A stretch of DNA of 64,000 nucleotides from Prochilodus magdalenae (taxonomy: Eukaryota; Chordata; Actinopteri; Characiformes; Prochilodontidae): positions 231,501 to 295,500 of the forward strand of contig JAMWET010005477.1 of the NCBI GenBank assembly GCA_024036415.1, in the 5' to 3' direction. The position numbers were made by a program, and so were the translations under genes. Positions within the stretch are counted from its first letter, which is position 1, and each line of letters opens with the position of its first letter. Positions 10,411 to 20,745 of the stretch are shown here, in pieces. The notes below the pieces were generated by a model. It was not told the DNA's origin and searched no databases. It saw only the letters and a program-made list of their open reading frames with translations.

Positions 10411-12290
10411 GCATTTCCTGTGAGACACTGCAGGTTAATAGGGTAGTTTTTGGAGTGGTCTTAGCCTGGTGGAGGCTAATATTCCGTTCATATTTTTGTA
10501 TAGGACATTTTGCATGATGTGTTTCCATATGCACAAATTTGCATGTGTTTAAAAAAAAAAAAAAAAGATGAAGATTTGCAACCGTTAGAAATAAACTCTA
10601 GAAGCTGAGATTTTGTACTTGGAACGTAAAGAAATGCTGATATTAGGAAACAGAATAAGAATAAGCCCAGGAATTGCACTACCCACAGAGATCTCCTGTA
10701 TCGTGCTTTATACATTGTAATGTTAGTACAAATTAAATGGACATATTTACATTCTACAGGAAACCTTGTCAAAAAAAATATGTTATGGTGCCAAATGTAG
10801 GTGGAGCTAAATCATCATTAAAGCAACACGGTGTAATATATATCTTTTAAAAGGAAAAAAAAGAAGGTCCAACAACTAATAATTTACTTTCAACCTTTAC
10901 TCAGTTTTGAGTTTGTTTCAAATGGTCCTCCGGTTGAGGGATCCGAAGTATGGCCGCTGTTAGAAAATTCTTCTTCAGGTCATGTACATTTGCTCTCCAA
11001 AAATCCTATGTAGTACAGCTTGAAGGTATATAAGCCTCAATATGGTGCTCATTCGTTTAATACATGATTTATAATTAAATTAAATACACATAGACTGTCA
11101 GTTAGGCCGCCATTTTTATAATATAAATGTTGCAGGGTTTCTCAGCCTGTGGGCCACAGACCACTAGATGGTGCTTCATGGCCCACTGGTGGTCCGTGGC
11201 CCACAGGGGCTCTACTCAGGTGAAGGCAGTAGCTTGTAGTGGGCTGGAAACGTTATTCATATGTATTATATATATATTAGTGTTATATTAAGCATAGAGA
11301 ATAAATATTATGTATATTAACATACATATGCATCGCAGTAGCAGGCTAATTAAACATCTTGAGTTTGAGACCACAAAGCTTCTAGCTAGCTGCTGCTGGA
11401 GAGGTTTAATTTGGACATACCTTAAACTTTCTTTTATCAAATTTCTTGGAGAAAAGGTTGAGAACCACTGGTCTATTGCATGAAGAACAGTGAGCTAAAA
11501 ATCTCAAACATATCATTCAGAGGTTAGTGTCAGTGTAAAAAAAAGTCAATAGGAAAAATTGTCTTGGATTATCTTATACACTGTTATCATATGATGTCAT
11601 CAGTGACACTAGGTAGCCTTCTAGTAGAGGAATTTTGATTATTTGTTATGTTGGGAGCGGGGGGTATTTGGTTTTGAAAATGTACACTGTTTTTACCACA
11701 AATGAGCCTTAACAGGGTTCCCTAAAGTTACTAACTATTGGAAATGTAGCTAACATTTCAACTTAATAAACTCCTTTCATTCAAACTGCTGGCAGTGTTC
11801 TGGGTTGCCAGGTTGACATAATTCGACTAAAGCCAGACTAAGGTAGTGACACATCTGTAGTACACAAATCACACACACAGGGCCTTTTCCCAGTAGACAG
11901 TGGTCGTCCGTGGACGTCTAAAATGTGTTTAGCTATAGTCAGATACGCAGCACCCAGTTTTCCAACTTGGCAACCAGATGAAATGTATATATACACATAT
12001 ATATAAATATATATATATTATTTTCTTCACATTATGAGTTTGATTTTGGAACATACGCATACAGTCTGCACAGAGTCCTTGTTAAAACATGTCCAATGTT
12101 AGATTTGATTAGTTGTTTTCATTTTATACAGACTAAAAATACGCAGACCTGTCTCACAGGATCTGCATACCATGTTTTTAAAAAGAGAAGTTCAGTAATA
12201 TAAATGCACTAGTGATGAAGGTGATCTGTGGAACAGGGTAACATTCTTTAGGGTAAATAGTCTATAAAGCTCTGATGCCTTAGGACTCCA
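10411..12290. other. atp13a1-dsn1 intergenic spacer
   Basis: About 1.9 kb with an A homopolymer near 10,550, the hAT-like MITE at 11,133-11,470 and an AT dinucleotide tract near 11,985-12,020. No gene is supported here. Confidence 0.65.
11133..11470. mobile_element. hAT-like MITE
   Basis: Left end CAGGGTTTCTCAGCCTGTGG and right end, read on the minus strand, CAGTGGTTCTCAACCTTTTC. They match at about 14 of 20 positions and follow the CAGNGGTTCTCAACCT pattern of hAT-family termini. The 338-bp interior is non-coding and contains a small internal near-repeat (tggcccactggtgg / gtggcccacagg). I could not see a clean 8-bp target duplication, so the insertion is old. Confidence 0.6.
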
Positions 12291-12302
12291 GATTCCGGAA
12301 TC

Positions 12303-12328
12303 AACTACATTTCCCATAATGCCTGCGA
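12303..12328 (+). promoter_or_regulatory. ZNF143/STAF-like motif, dsn1 promoter
   Basis: aactacatttcccataatgc followed by ctgcg closely follows the ACTACAnnTCCCAnnATGC...GCG consensus of the ZNF143 (STAF) site found in many vertebrate housekeeping promoters. It lies about 45-65 bp upstream of the dsn1 start codon. Only the motif match is seen; occupancy is inferred. Confidence 0.7.
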
Positions 12329-12349
12329 AAGCCGCTAATGGGAGGACAG

Positions 12350-12364
12350 CGCGCGGGCTTTGAA
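12350..12364 (+). promoter_or_regulatory. CDE/CHR-like cell-cycle element, dsn1
   Basis: TTTGAA at 12,359-12,364 is the canonical CHR core bound by MuvB/DREAM. It is preceded after a 4-base spacer by a CGCGC stretch in the position of a CDE. It lies 6 bases before the ATG. Such elements drive G2/M expression, which fits a kinetochore gene. A 6-mer is weak evidence alone; position and gene function raise it. Confidence 0.5.
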
Positions 12365-12369
12365 AGAAA

Positions 12370-12401
12370 ATGGCGGAGCTTCAAAACGAAAAGGCTGAAG
12401 G
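12370..12401 (+). CDS. dsn1: dsn1 exon 1 (start)
   Basis: Encodes MAELQNEKAEG (last codon split). Donor is gttggt, weaker than consensus. The alternative donor gtgatg six bases on would put the next exon into a frame with an early TGA, so gttggt is preferred. Confidence 0.8.
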
Positions 12402-15400
12402 GTTGGTGATGTTTGTTCGGTTGTTTTCGCTTTTTCGTCGTAAACACGTTATTGACACGTATGCTGTACTGGTAAAAAGAGATTAACATTTAAAAGCAAC
12501 AGCTGTGTTCACTGCTATAATTGTGTTTATCCTAATATTTCGTTGGACGTACATAAGAAATCCCAGCTAGGAGGCAACTTAACCTAGCTAACTATAGCCA
12601 CTATAATAACTATAACTAAATAGTAATGGTTAAGACGTTATTTGGGGAGGTAATGTTTTCTTTTCACTTTGCTAACACTTACACTTCATGCACAGCATTA
12701 ATACCTTTGTCTACTTCACAGATTGGAGGGTGACGACATGCAGTCTACGGTAAGCAGTTCAGCTACTCCCAGTGTTTATATGTTCAGTCTCACATTTCAT
12801 TGTCCCGTAATGTTACTGAGAAGTCTAAGCTACTGGACTTGTGTTGTGTACCTGCATTTCACCGTTCTTCAGCCAGGAACTTCTCTGTGACTCTACACTC
12901 ATTGTCCATTTTAGCAGCTCTGCTTATCACATAGGAGCACTTTCTAGATCTACAGTCGCAGACTGTAGTCTGTTTCTGTTTCTCTGCATCCTTTGTTAGC
13001 CCCCTTTTGTCAGGACCACCACAGAGCTGGTATTATGTGGGTGGTGGGTCACTCTCAGCACTGCAGTGACACTGACATGGTCGTGTGTGTGTTGGTTTGA
13101 GTGAATCGGACACAGCAGTGCTGCTGGACTGTTTAAACGCTGTGTCCACTCACTGTCCTCTCTATTAGACACTTATACTTCGTTGGTCCACTGCTACTCA
13201 TGAATATGAGCCAAACATGGCCAAAACACACCTTTTTGTTTTTAAGCTGTTACATACTTTGCAAAGCTATGCTTTGATTTATTTATAACAGAGAGTCAGA
13301 ATCTCTTTATTTCACCAAGTATGTTACACATACAAGGAATTTGTCTTGGTGAGAGCAACACGTATGACAAGTAACAAAAACACAGAACACAGATTATTTA
13401 CAGTATTAAACTAAAGGAAAATTACACTAAACAATAATTAGGGTAGGGGATAAATTAAAAAAAAAGTTAAAAGTACTGAAGGTAATAAAGAGCTGAAGAA
13501 GCTGAGAGATGTGAAACAGATTTAGTTGAAAAATATTATATATAGAAAGTTACAGATGACCTGAATATTTACAGAAAGAGAACATCTGTACAGGTGTGCA
13601 AATAGTCAGAGAGCAAATAGCTGTTCAGTCCGGTTTGGTACAGTTCAGTTGTATGTTCTGAGGTTTACAGTGGGAGCTGTCCACTGTGGTTGAGGAGCGC
13701 TACAGCTCTACAGAAAACATACATGTGACTTTTTGGACTAAATAAAATGTCTGTTTGTTTTGGAAATTGTGGTCCCTTCTTCCTTATGAATATAAGAGTG
13801 GCAGTTGCATCCAAATGCTATAAATGACCCAATAAGTTAATTAAGCAGATATTGTGACACCTCAGTGGAACTGACCTTTTGAATTGCACTGTTCGTCTGT
13901 GGGTTTAGTCAGTCATTTAGCTTCATGTTGCTTTTCCCTTAATAAACTCTCTTTCTTAATTTTGTTGCATTTTGTCCTCACCTAAGAGTCTTTTTCACTT
14001 TGCAGGTTATAGAGGAAGGTACTCAAGGGACTAAAAGACCATTAGACAGGACCCCAAGCCCAGAACCTCCACCAAAGTCTCCTCGCACCTCATCTCCCCA
14101 GTCATTCATCTCACCTGTGGAAACAGAGAAGCCACCAGATGAACAAAAGTCAAGCTGTGCCGAGGACGACGTTAAAGAGGCAGTGACGGCGGATGTTGTT
14201 ACTGATCTTAGCCCCCGCTCATGCCGAAAATCTTGGAGGAGGTCAACTAGAGGCAGGAGATCCCTCCCTGCCCTCCCTAGCACCTCCCAGGGTGAGCCCA
14301 TTTGGTGTGTCTTTCTTCTGCCTTGTTTAGATATGCAGAGCACCTCATTGAAATGTAAACCAAAAAGATATCCTGGAATTAGAGCTGTCTTTGTTGTCTT
14401 TGTTCTGTCTTTAAAGGCACTATCTCTGTCCTGATAATATAATCTGTGTTTTTATCTTTTGTTACTCATTGGTCCCACCTTTCTTTTCAGCTTTGTGTAA
14501 ATCAATCAGCCAAGACTTGGGTGACGAAGAGAGGCTGGAGAAACTAATAGAAGCTGCAATGCAGGTGACACTGATTATCACGAAACTTGTTATAATTATT
14601 ACATCATCTCTTAATTACAGATGTTAGTGTTTTTCCCCCAGTTAGATTTTACGGTCATTCATGTGCATTAAAAAGCAAACAGGTTTTTTTAAATATTATA
14701 TATTTTTAAAATACCTGAAGCTACAAGACTGATGTAGTTAATAGGGAGAGGTGAAATATAATAATTTTGCTCATAGTTAATTTAATGTGATGTATTTTGT
14801 TACCCTGCAACATGTTGTCAGGGACTAGTTGTTAAAGATATGACTGAGAAGACCGAGGTGGTTGCTATAAAAATTGGCCTATTATAATTGTTCTGGCTGA
14901 TGCTGGGTCCAGTAAGGTGTTGGAGGCTGTTTTTGCTTCCCAGCAGTTAAATAAACATCCATTCATAATAATCAAATATGTCGGTTTGCACAACCCTAGT
15001 AGCTAATGCTTAATGCTTATACTTCATCAGTTAGCATTGTGCAAACTATATGCTTCTACTACTGTTTAAAGCTATGCAACATATTTTGGCTCACGTCATT
15101 TCAATAAGTGATCTGTGCCTTGCCTAGACCTGGTCTGCAAAAGTAGAGAATGCATAGTACAAAATGTATTTTGAATATTTGAAACCATTATCTTCTGTGA
15201 AAATTTGGAGAAAAATGTTTGAATTTATTTCTTACTTTTTATTACTTTTTTCTCTTATTGCACTTTTTTAATAATAAGGCCCATACCTTATTACACAACA
15301 GTTGGGCTTATGCAATAATATTGGCTTACATTGTTCATATTATATTATGAACAAAATAGCCAATTAAATTGTTAATTGCAATTACTCGTATGGCAGTTAA

Positions 15401-18400
15401 TCATTATCTAACATTTCTTAAACCTGGCAGGCCTTATTGTCAGTAAATTCAGTTTTCAGTCACTAGGCTGTGTTTTGTTCTTTAAATGCCCATCTGGCGT
15501 TCTGTTCTATGCAGCTTACAGTAAAGAGGCTACAGAACACTTTGTCTACTATCCCTGGTGCTGACATGAAGTTGCTACAAACACAAGGTACTTGACTGAA
15601 TGAATTTGAATGAATTACATTGTTATTTAAAGGGTCTGTGCCGTGAAAAATGAAATGTTTTCACTTTTTACCCTGAGAGTTTTAATGTTATCAGCAAACA
15701 CTTTTAAAGCTTCTCAATGTATTGTTTACTTTATAGTCCATACAGCTCACTTATATAGAAATGAACTGCAAAATATATGCATAATATCAAACGTGGTCCC
15801 ACATTTTCTTTTTTCTTTTTTTTTTTTTTGTAGTTGATTCTCTGCAGACAGAATGGACAAGTCTGACAAAAAACATCAGTCAAGAAAATTCACTTATACT
15901 CTTCGGCACTAACAGGTAATAGTAATTTGTTGCCCTAAGTTTTTTTTTTAAATTACAGCTTTGTTCTTTGATTGAACTCTTCTCCGTTTGTCTATAGCGA
16001 TCCTGACCTTCAGAAAGTCATGGATCAAACGAAGGAGGCCATCAGCAGGTAGGCTTATGTGATGCTTTAGTTTACTGCGTTTGACACTTAATCTATTGTA
16101 AAAGTAATGTTAAATATAATCACTGTTTAAGGTTGCAGGCTGAGAGCTCATCCTGGGAATCCTTGCTGACTAAGCATCGCTGCAAAGCTGAGGAACTGGC
16201 TAAGTAAGTACTATCTCACACAATTGTTTCTAACAAGGTGTTCCCACTTTATCTTCCAGCTTTAACATTCTACTTTACCCTGCTGCTAAAGGGCCCAAAT
16301 CGTAGAAAAATAAAAACCATTTGTGGTGTGTAAATATTATATTATATAATATATTATTTTATATTATTTCTCCAATCTGGACCATATGTGGAAACTAACC
16401 TATAAAACCCGTTTTATAGCCCGTTTCAAATATATTGTATATTGTGATTCACAAAAACCAAAACATTTATATGTATCCGCCTTTTCAACCTACAACAATT
16501 TAGCTCCCCCATTCACAGTGACATTTAAGATGTTGTTTCAACCACACAAATATTGTAAGGGTTCCTCAGGAGAGAAATAGGAAACTAGAAAATGTAAAAT
16601 ATTGACCCATCAAAATCTTTCCTTACTAGAAATAGTAGTTAAAAAATAGTTCCTTACTCTCATACCTACGTATGATTCGTAGTTATTACTGGATGAGAGT
16701 TTTATAATTATCTGGTTATAATAGGGTATCTGGGTATCTGGTTCCTAATTATTATAATAATCTGTAGTTTATGGCTTTTGTTGTGCTATAACTGTCTGCT
16801 TTAAGAGTGGTGTTTTTTCTGCAGGCGAGTGGAGCAAGGACAAGAGAGAGGTGTGGTGCTGGACCCATCCTGCCTTGCCCAGTCTTCTCAGAGCAAACTT
16901 ATCCTGAACAAACCAGATTACCAAGCAGTGTTGTGTAGACAGCAGAGAGTCCTTAATACAATGGAGCTGGTGGTAAGGATGAAGTGTGCAAATGATAAGT
17001 TTAACAACCATGAAAGAAATTACAGATAATAAAAAAATAATAACCTAATGCAGTCCCCAGTGTTTGCAGTGTTTAAACTAATGCAGGCAGGAGCTACACA
17101 CACAAACAAGATTTTAAGTTGACAGGTAGACCATTTCAGACACAAAATTCAACAGCAATCTGTTTGTGCAGGTAGATTGAATTATTATAGACAATGGTCT
17201 CTGTTCATCTCGCTCTCACGGGTAAAGCAGTTCTGACGATTTTTCCCCTCTTTTGAAGACGTATGCCGGAGGTCAACATTACCGTGGAACGAACATAATG
17301 ACAATTTCTTGAAAATAAAAGTTTACAGTGGTACAGTTTCTTCAGAACCAGCACTAGCTTTTAGGCAAAATAAACCTTCAGGGATTGCAGCAAGGTGCAT
17401 GGAGTTAAGTCACACTCCCACTTTAAAACCCAGGATCTTGGAAATTAATCTTCTCGTATCAACCCAAAAGGGTTTAATTTTTGGACAACACCGTGTGTAA
17501 TAAGCATGGTCTACATCCATTGCCCCCTCACTCTCCCCAGCAAAGAAAAAATGAGTTCCATTTAGCTTGTATTTGAGCTTGTGGCATCACAATTAAGCTT
17601 ATCTGCCCCTTCCAACAGAGATCCCTCTAAAGTGGTAAAAATATCTGCATGATTGAGTCTGTCAAGAGTGGTTGACTACCTTTTTACCTTACCACGTTGT
17701 TTATGTACCTCTCTGCTAGTAATGTGATTTAAAAACTGTGTAGGACACACGTATTTTAAAACTATGTAACAGAATCTCAGGGAATGTTAATATAATGACT
17801 TCCTGTAATATAGCTTTTAGAGGCAGTAATAATTTCTGACATCTGGTTCCTATCGCCACCCCTGTGAACAGTTTTGTCCCCTCTAGAATGGAACATTTAA
17901 CATCGTTTGTGCAGAATTTTGGGGAGGGGGAAAAAATCAGACCAAAAAGATGCAGTTACAGTTGTTGTCCAGCAGGTTGGGCTGCAGTAAATATCAGCAA
18001 GTCAAGGTTGTTTTTATAGCCTGTAAGTGTGCCAGTACTAATACCATAGAAATGGCATCAGTTTTATTGTATATATTTTATATCTATATTTACCATATTA
18101 ATTCCAATATCTGCAGGTACATGTATATAGTGATTCTAATGTGCTAGCCCTGTGCAACAAAAAGAGATGTCTTTAAAAAGATCTTAAATGATTCTAAAGC
18201 GAGTGAAAAGCTAAACAGCAAGAATAATATCTTTGTATAGTCGCATATCAAATACAATTGCTGTTGTGAATGTCCTGCATCTCCAAAGTGGTGAGCAAAT
18301 CTCAAGTTATGTAAAATGGCTGTAAATAGGTAAATACAGTACATTATCGTTTAAGAACTTCACCACACACAAAAGTCTGAGTTACATGTGAATAAATATT

Positions 18401-18711
18401 CTAATGCCATCAAATTTTGTTCACAGATGGATTCTCAGTGTATGATGATGAAGGAACTCCTGTCATTCCAAGAGCAGTCTCAGTTATTGGTGAAAGAGAC
18501 CAGTGCCAGACTGGGTGAGAAATTGTTGAATCTCCATTTGACCACACAGGAGGAGAAATATCTGACTGTCAGAAAAGTGGTAGTAATGGCCAATTATTCA
18601 ACTCTGTTTGCACTTGTTTTCTTTACAGCTCGTAGTGCTGGATTCCAGGATTCCCCATCCTCGCCAGTGAGACAGCTCCTGAACAGGCCTCTCTCTACCA
18701 CATCAGTCTAG
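12370..18711 (+). CDS. dsn1: dsn1: kinetochore protein Dsn1 (MIS12 complex), 11 exons
   Basis: Dsn1 (Mis13) is a subunit of the MIS12 complex, which links CENP-C at the centromere to NDC80. Exons: 12370-12401, 12722-12749, 14006-14291, 14491-14564, 15515-15587, 15834-15915, 15998-16048, 16132-16203, 16825-16972, 18427-18514, 18629-18711. They join in frame to 338 residues (human about 356). Residues 1-90 are Pro/Ser-rich and disordered. Residues 94-107 are RKSWRRSTRGRRSL, the basic segment that in human DSN1 carries two Aurora B sites and contacts CENP-C. Residues 116-310 are helical. The conserved C-terminal KPDYQ is followed by the RQQRVLNTMELV helix, and SPVRQLLNRPL lies near the end. The ATG has a good context (A at -3, G at +4) and a compact promoter directly upstream. 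The gene starts about 2 kb after the atp13a1 poly(A) signal. Confidence 0.93.
12402..12721 (+). other. dsn1 intron 1
   Basis: 320-bp intron with nothing recognised beyond a short aacctagctaactatagcca stretch. Confidence 0.6.
12722..12749 (+). CDS. dsn1: dsn1 exon 2, 28-nt microexon
   Basis: Acceptor ttcacag, donor gtaagc; encodes (G)LEGDDMQST. Its length is exactly what joins exon 1 to exon 3 in frame. Leaving it out would give GGG TTA TAG, an immediate stop. Confidence 0.75.
12995..13215 (+). mobile_element. palindromic MITE-like fish repeat, dsn1 intron 2
   Basis: Contains ctggtattatgtgggtggtg, tcagcactgcagtgacactg, gacacagcagtgctgctgga and ccactcactgtcctctctat in the order I remember from a very common otophysan fish repeat whose full copies are long palindromes. 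Only one arm and part of the centre remain. The family name is not asserted. Confidence 0.6.
13290..13720 (-). repeat. LINE-2-like 3' end, dsn1 intron 2
   Basis: On the minus strand, caccaagacaaattccttgt followed by a cttggtgaaataaag-like end resembles the tail of fish L2/CR1 elements. A diverged relative with aatttgtcttggtga and cgtatgaca/gtaaca blocks lies at about 28,440-28,690. Confidence 0.5.
14006..14291 (+). CDS. dsn1: dsn1 exon 3: disordered N-terminal region and Aurora sites
   Basis: Encodes VIEEGTQGTKRPLDRTPSPE, a Pro/Ser-rich stretch, and RKSWRRSTRGRRSLPALPS near the end. Two RRS motifs (residues 100 and 106) match the Aurora B consensus and occupy the place of the human sites. 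Acceptor tttgcag, donor gtgagc. Confidence 0.92.
14491..14564 (+). CDS. dsn1: dsn1 exon 4
   Basis: Encodes ALCKSISQDLGDEERLEKLI and EAAMQ, the first helix of the structured part. Acceptor ttttcag, donor gtgaca. Confidence 0.9.
14565..15514 (+). other. dsn1 intron 4
   Basis: 950-bp AT-rich intron. Nothing recognised. Confidence 0.55.
15515..15587 (+). CDS. dsn1: dsn1 exon 5
   Basis: Encodes LTVKRLQNTLSTIPGADMKL and LQTQ, continuing the head-domain helices. Acceptor tgcag, donor gtactt. Confidence 0.9.
15632..15790 (+). repeat. dispersed repeat family A, first half, dsn1 intron 5
   Basis: Starts with aaagggtctgtgccgtgaaa and carries a cagcaaacacttttaaagctt block. It resembles about 27,863-27,990 (aaagggcccatgt..., taaacactgttaaagtttca) and 20,520-20,580. 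The element class is unknown to me. Confidence 0.5.
15834..15915 (+). CDS. dsn1: dsn1 exon 6
   Basis: Encodes VDSLQTEWTSLTKNISQENS and LILFGTN. Preceded by a long T-rich tract ending ttgtag; donor gtaata. Confidence 0.9.
15998..16048 (+). CDS. dsn1: dsn1 exon 7
   Basis: 51-nt exon encoding SDPDLQKVMDQTKEAIS. Acceptor tctatag, donor gtaggc; both neighbours require this phase. Confidence 0.88.
16132..16203 (+). CDS. dsn1: dsn1 exon 8
   Basis: 72-nt exon encoding RLQAESSSWESLLTKHRCKA and EELA, which matches the position of the coiled-coil segment of DSN1. The acceptor tttaag is not a typical cag; donor gtaagt is ideal. Confidence 0.87.
16270..16600 (+). repeat. dispersed repeat family A, second half, dsn1 intron 8
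   Basis: Carries tttcaacctacaacaattta and cattcacagtgacat, similar to attcagcctacagcagttta and cattcatgctgaagtcat at about 20,665-20,715. Lies in the 621-bp intron before exon 9. Confidence 0.5.
16825..16972 (+). CDS. dsn1: dsn1 exon 9: KPDYQ segment
   Basis: Encodes KRVEQGQERGVVLDP through LILNKPDYQAVLCRQQRVLN to TMELV. NKPDYQ followed by an (M)ELV helix is the best-conserved landmark of vertebrate Dsn1 as I recall it. Confidence 0.93.
16973..18426 (+). repeat. dsn1 intron 9 with repeat family B fragment
   Basis: About 17,700-17,900 carries cttttagaggcagtaataat and tctggttcctatcgccaccc, matching the other B fragments. The remainder is AT-rich (tatattttatatctatattt near 18,070) with nothing coding. 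Confidence 0.5.
18427..18514 (+). CDS. dsn1: dsn1 exon 10
   Basis: Encodes MDSQCMMMKELLSFQEQSQL and LVKETSARLG, the C-terminal helix. The intron before it is the longest in the gene (1,454 bp). Donor gtgaga. Confidence 0.9.
18629..18711 (+). CDS. dsn1: dsn1 exon 11 (stop)
   Basis: Encodes ARSAGFQDSPSSPVRQLLNR and PLSTTSV, then TAG at 18,709-18,711. SPxRxLL near the end corresponds to the human PSPARKLL segment. Confidence 0.92.
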
Positions 18712-19010
18712 TTCTGCTGCTATAATCTTCAGTGAGGCAGTATAATTCAGAGACTGTCCAAACTGGCCATTTTTACAGGATATCTGTGCTCCATGTCCAT
18801 ATAAACACTTGTTCTCTTTGTTCTGTAAAAATAATGTAGATTTTTGTTTTGTAAAATTGTCATGATGCTAAAACAGATTTGTTTGATCTTTTTATAGAGG
18901 GCAGTTTAATTAACGAGCTGTTCTTTGTATCTGCTAATGTCAACCTGTTGACCTATAACAGCAGGTAGCTGAGAGGTGTGGATGCATTTAATAAAACTGA
19001 ATGCCAACTG
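18712..19010 (+). other. dsn1 3' UTR (end inferred)
   Basis: AT-rich sequence after the stop, with AATAAA at 18,990-18,995. Cleavage shortly after is assumed. Confidence 0.6.
18990..18995 (+). promoter_or_regulatory. polyadenylation signal AATAAA, dsn1
   Basis: First canonical hexamer after the dsn1 stop codon, 279 bp downstream of it. Confidence 0.6.
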
Positions 19011-19284
19011 TTAATGAGAGCGCACATTATTCTACATAAGTAAATGGTTAAGGTGTAAACAAGAACAAATCAGGATTGATGAAAGTGGGATGGGGGAGTA
19101 TTTCCCAGAAAGAATAGTCCTTAAATAAAACACATCATTTCACATTTACTGCTTTGCCGTTACATTTACAAACTCGGACGTTATGTGCAGGTTCACTGGT
19201 AATTATGGATGGTAAATGAAATAGCTTTGTTTGCATTGTAAATATCACAACCTCAGGTTCCTGTCACTATCACGGACAAGAAAT

Positions 19285-19370
19285 ATTTGATAGATAGATA
19301 GATCACTTTATTAATTCCAGAGGGGAAGTCACATATTGCAGCAGCATAAGTACAGTAGTTGGTATGGATT
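19285..19370 (-). repeat. LINE tail with GATA microsatellite
   Basis: gatagatagatagatcactttattaattccagaggggaag-like sequence read on the minus strand ends in ...aataaagtgatctatctatc. This is the usual look of a fish non-LTR element 3' end. Confidence 0.5.
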
Positions 19371-20514
19371 TCTCCTATACATGTGTCCACATCACACCAC
19401 CATGACATTTTGTTTTGAGTTGAATAGAAATAAATAAAAACAGTGAAATTTCCCACTACAGATTTCCTGCTGAACACTAGATGGCAGTATTGTTAATAAT
19501 TTATAGTGTAATATAAACACACTGGTGTTTTATTACTTGTACCTATTTGCCCCCTTTTATCGTTGTTAGGTTTTTTCAGTCATCTTTTTGGAATGTTAGA
19601 AGTGTAATTTGGTTTTTAACAATGTCTTTCTGTGAGTGTTTGAGACAGATGAGAATACATATGTAACTCGGTATGTAATACAAATGAAAACTTTACCCTA
19701 GTATAAACAGGCTTTCTGCTTTTAATGTATTTCTGTACAGAGGGCTGCTTAAAATACTCCTATTAGACAGACCAAGCCTAGTTCTAGACTTAAAAGAACC
19801 ACCTTTGAGAACAATTTGGCTGGAGTCTAGATCCATGGTAATTCGACTCCTTTAATGTGTGGTGAACTGAACCTGGTAATGGTCTTTGTTGACTTGTTTC
19901 CAGTGGTCAGGTATAACGCTGCTTCTTAAAGATATCAATAAACTCTCTTTCCTCCTTCAGTAGCTCGAGAGAAAACCTTTCTGCATCCTCCGTAGCAGAA
20001 GAAACCTGCAGTCCGATCTTTATTTCCCCAGTTTAATGAAGACTGCTTTCCTGCCCTGTGTTCTCTCCACCCATTTGTATCGCATGACCATTCTGTGGGC
20101 CTTGTCCCCCTCCCCCACTCCAAGCACACCACCCCCTCTCTTCCCCTCTCAGTAATGCCGGGCCACTGAGGCAGAACGAAGCACTGACATTGTGCCAGTG
20201 ATTCACACTCTGGCTTTTCATTCACATCTTCTCTCGTTCTCTCTCGCTTTGCATCACTTCTGCTCATCAGGCTTCTGAGCATCGACTTACAGCTGACTGT
20301 TTGAGATGTTTACTTTTGTAAGACCACAGAACTCCAGGCTACAGAGGAGCCTGGTAGCGTCAGTAGAAGTGCAACAAGCTTTGTGTCTGGCATGGCTAGA
20401 AACTTTATTATGAGCAAAGGAAATTCCAGCAGTGTCGAAATAGACCCTGCAAGATCTGTAAAAAAAAAAAAAAAAAAAAAGTAAAGTAAAAAAGACTAAT
20501 GGATTATCTCTATT

Positions 20515-20745
20515 CACTTGCATGTAAACATTGTTAAAGTTTCACAATGCGCTCTTCACTCCCGAGGACATACAGTCCATGTACGTGAACTAAGCTGACA
20601 ATCGGCCGGTTTTGAAGTTGTCTTGTGATGCCATAGATACCAGTGTGTTTACATGTCCACCTATTCAGCCTACAGCAGTTTAGTCCTGTCCATTCATGCT
20701 GAAGTCATAAGGGGTATTTCAGCCTGGTCAACTTTTTAAGGCACG
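20515..20745 (+). repeat. dispersed repeat family A copy
   Basis: Contains both blocks seen separately elsewhere: gtaaacattgttaaagtttc and attcagcctacagcagttta. It therefore suggests the order of the parent element. Confidence 0.5.

Noticed and set aside
12402..12410. Alternative donor gtgatg for dsn1 exon 1
   Set aside because: Its use would put exon 2 into a frame with TGA after three codons; gttggt keeps the frame open.
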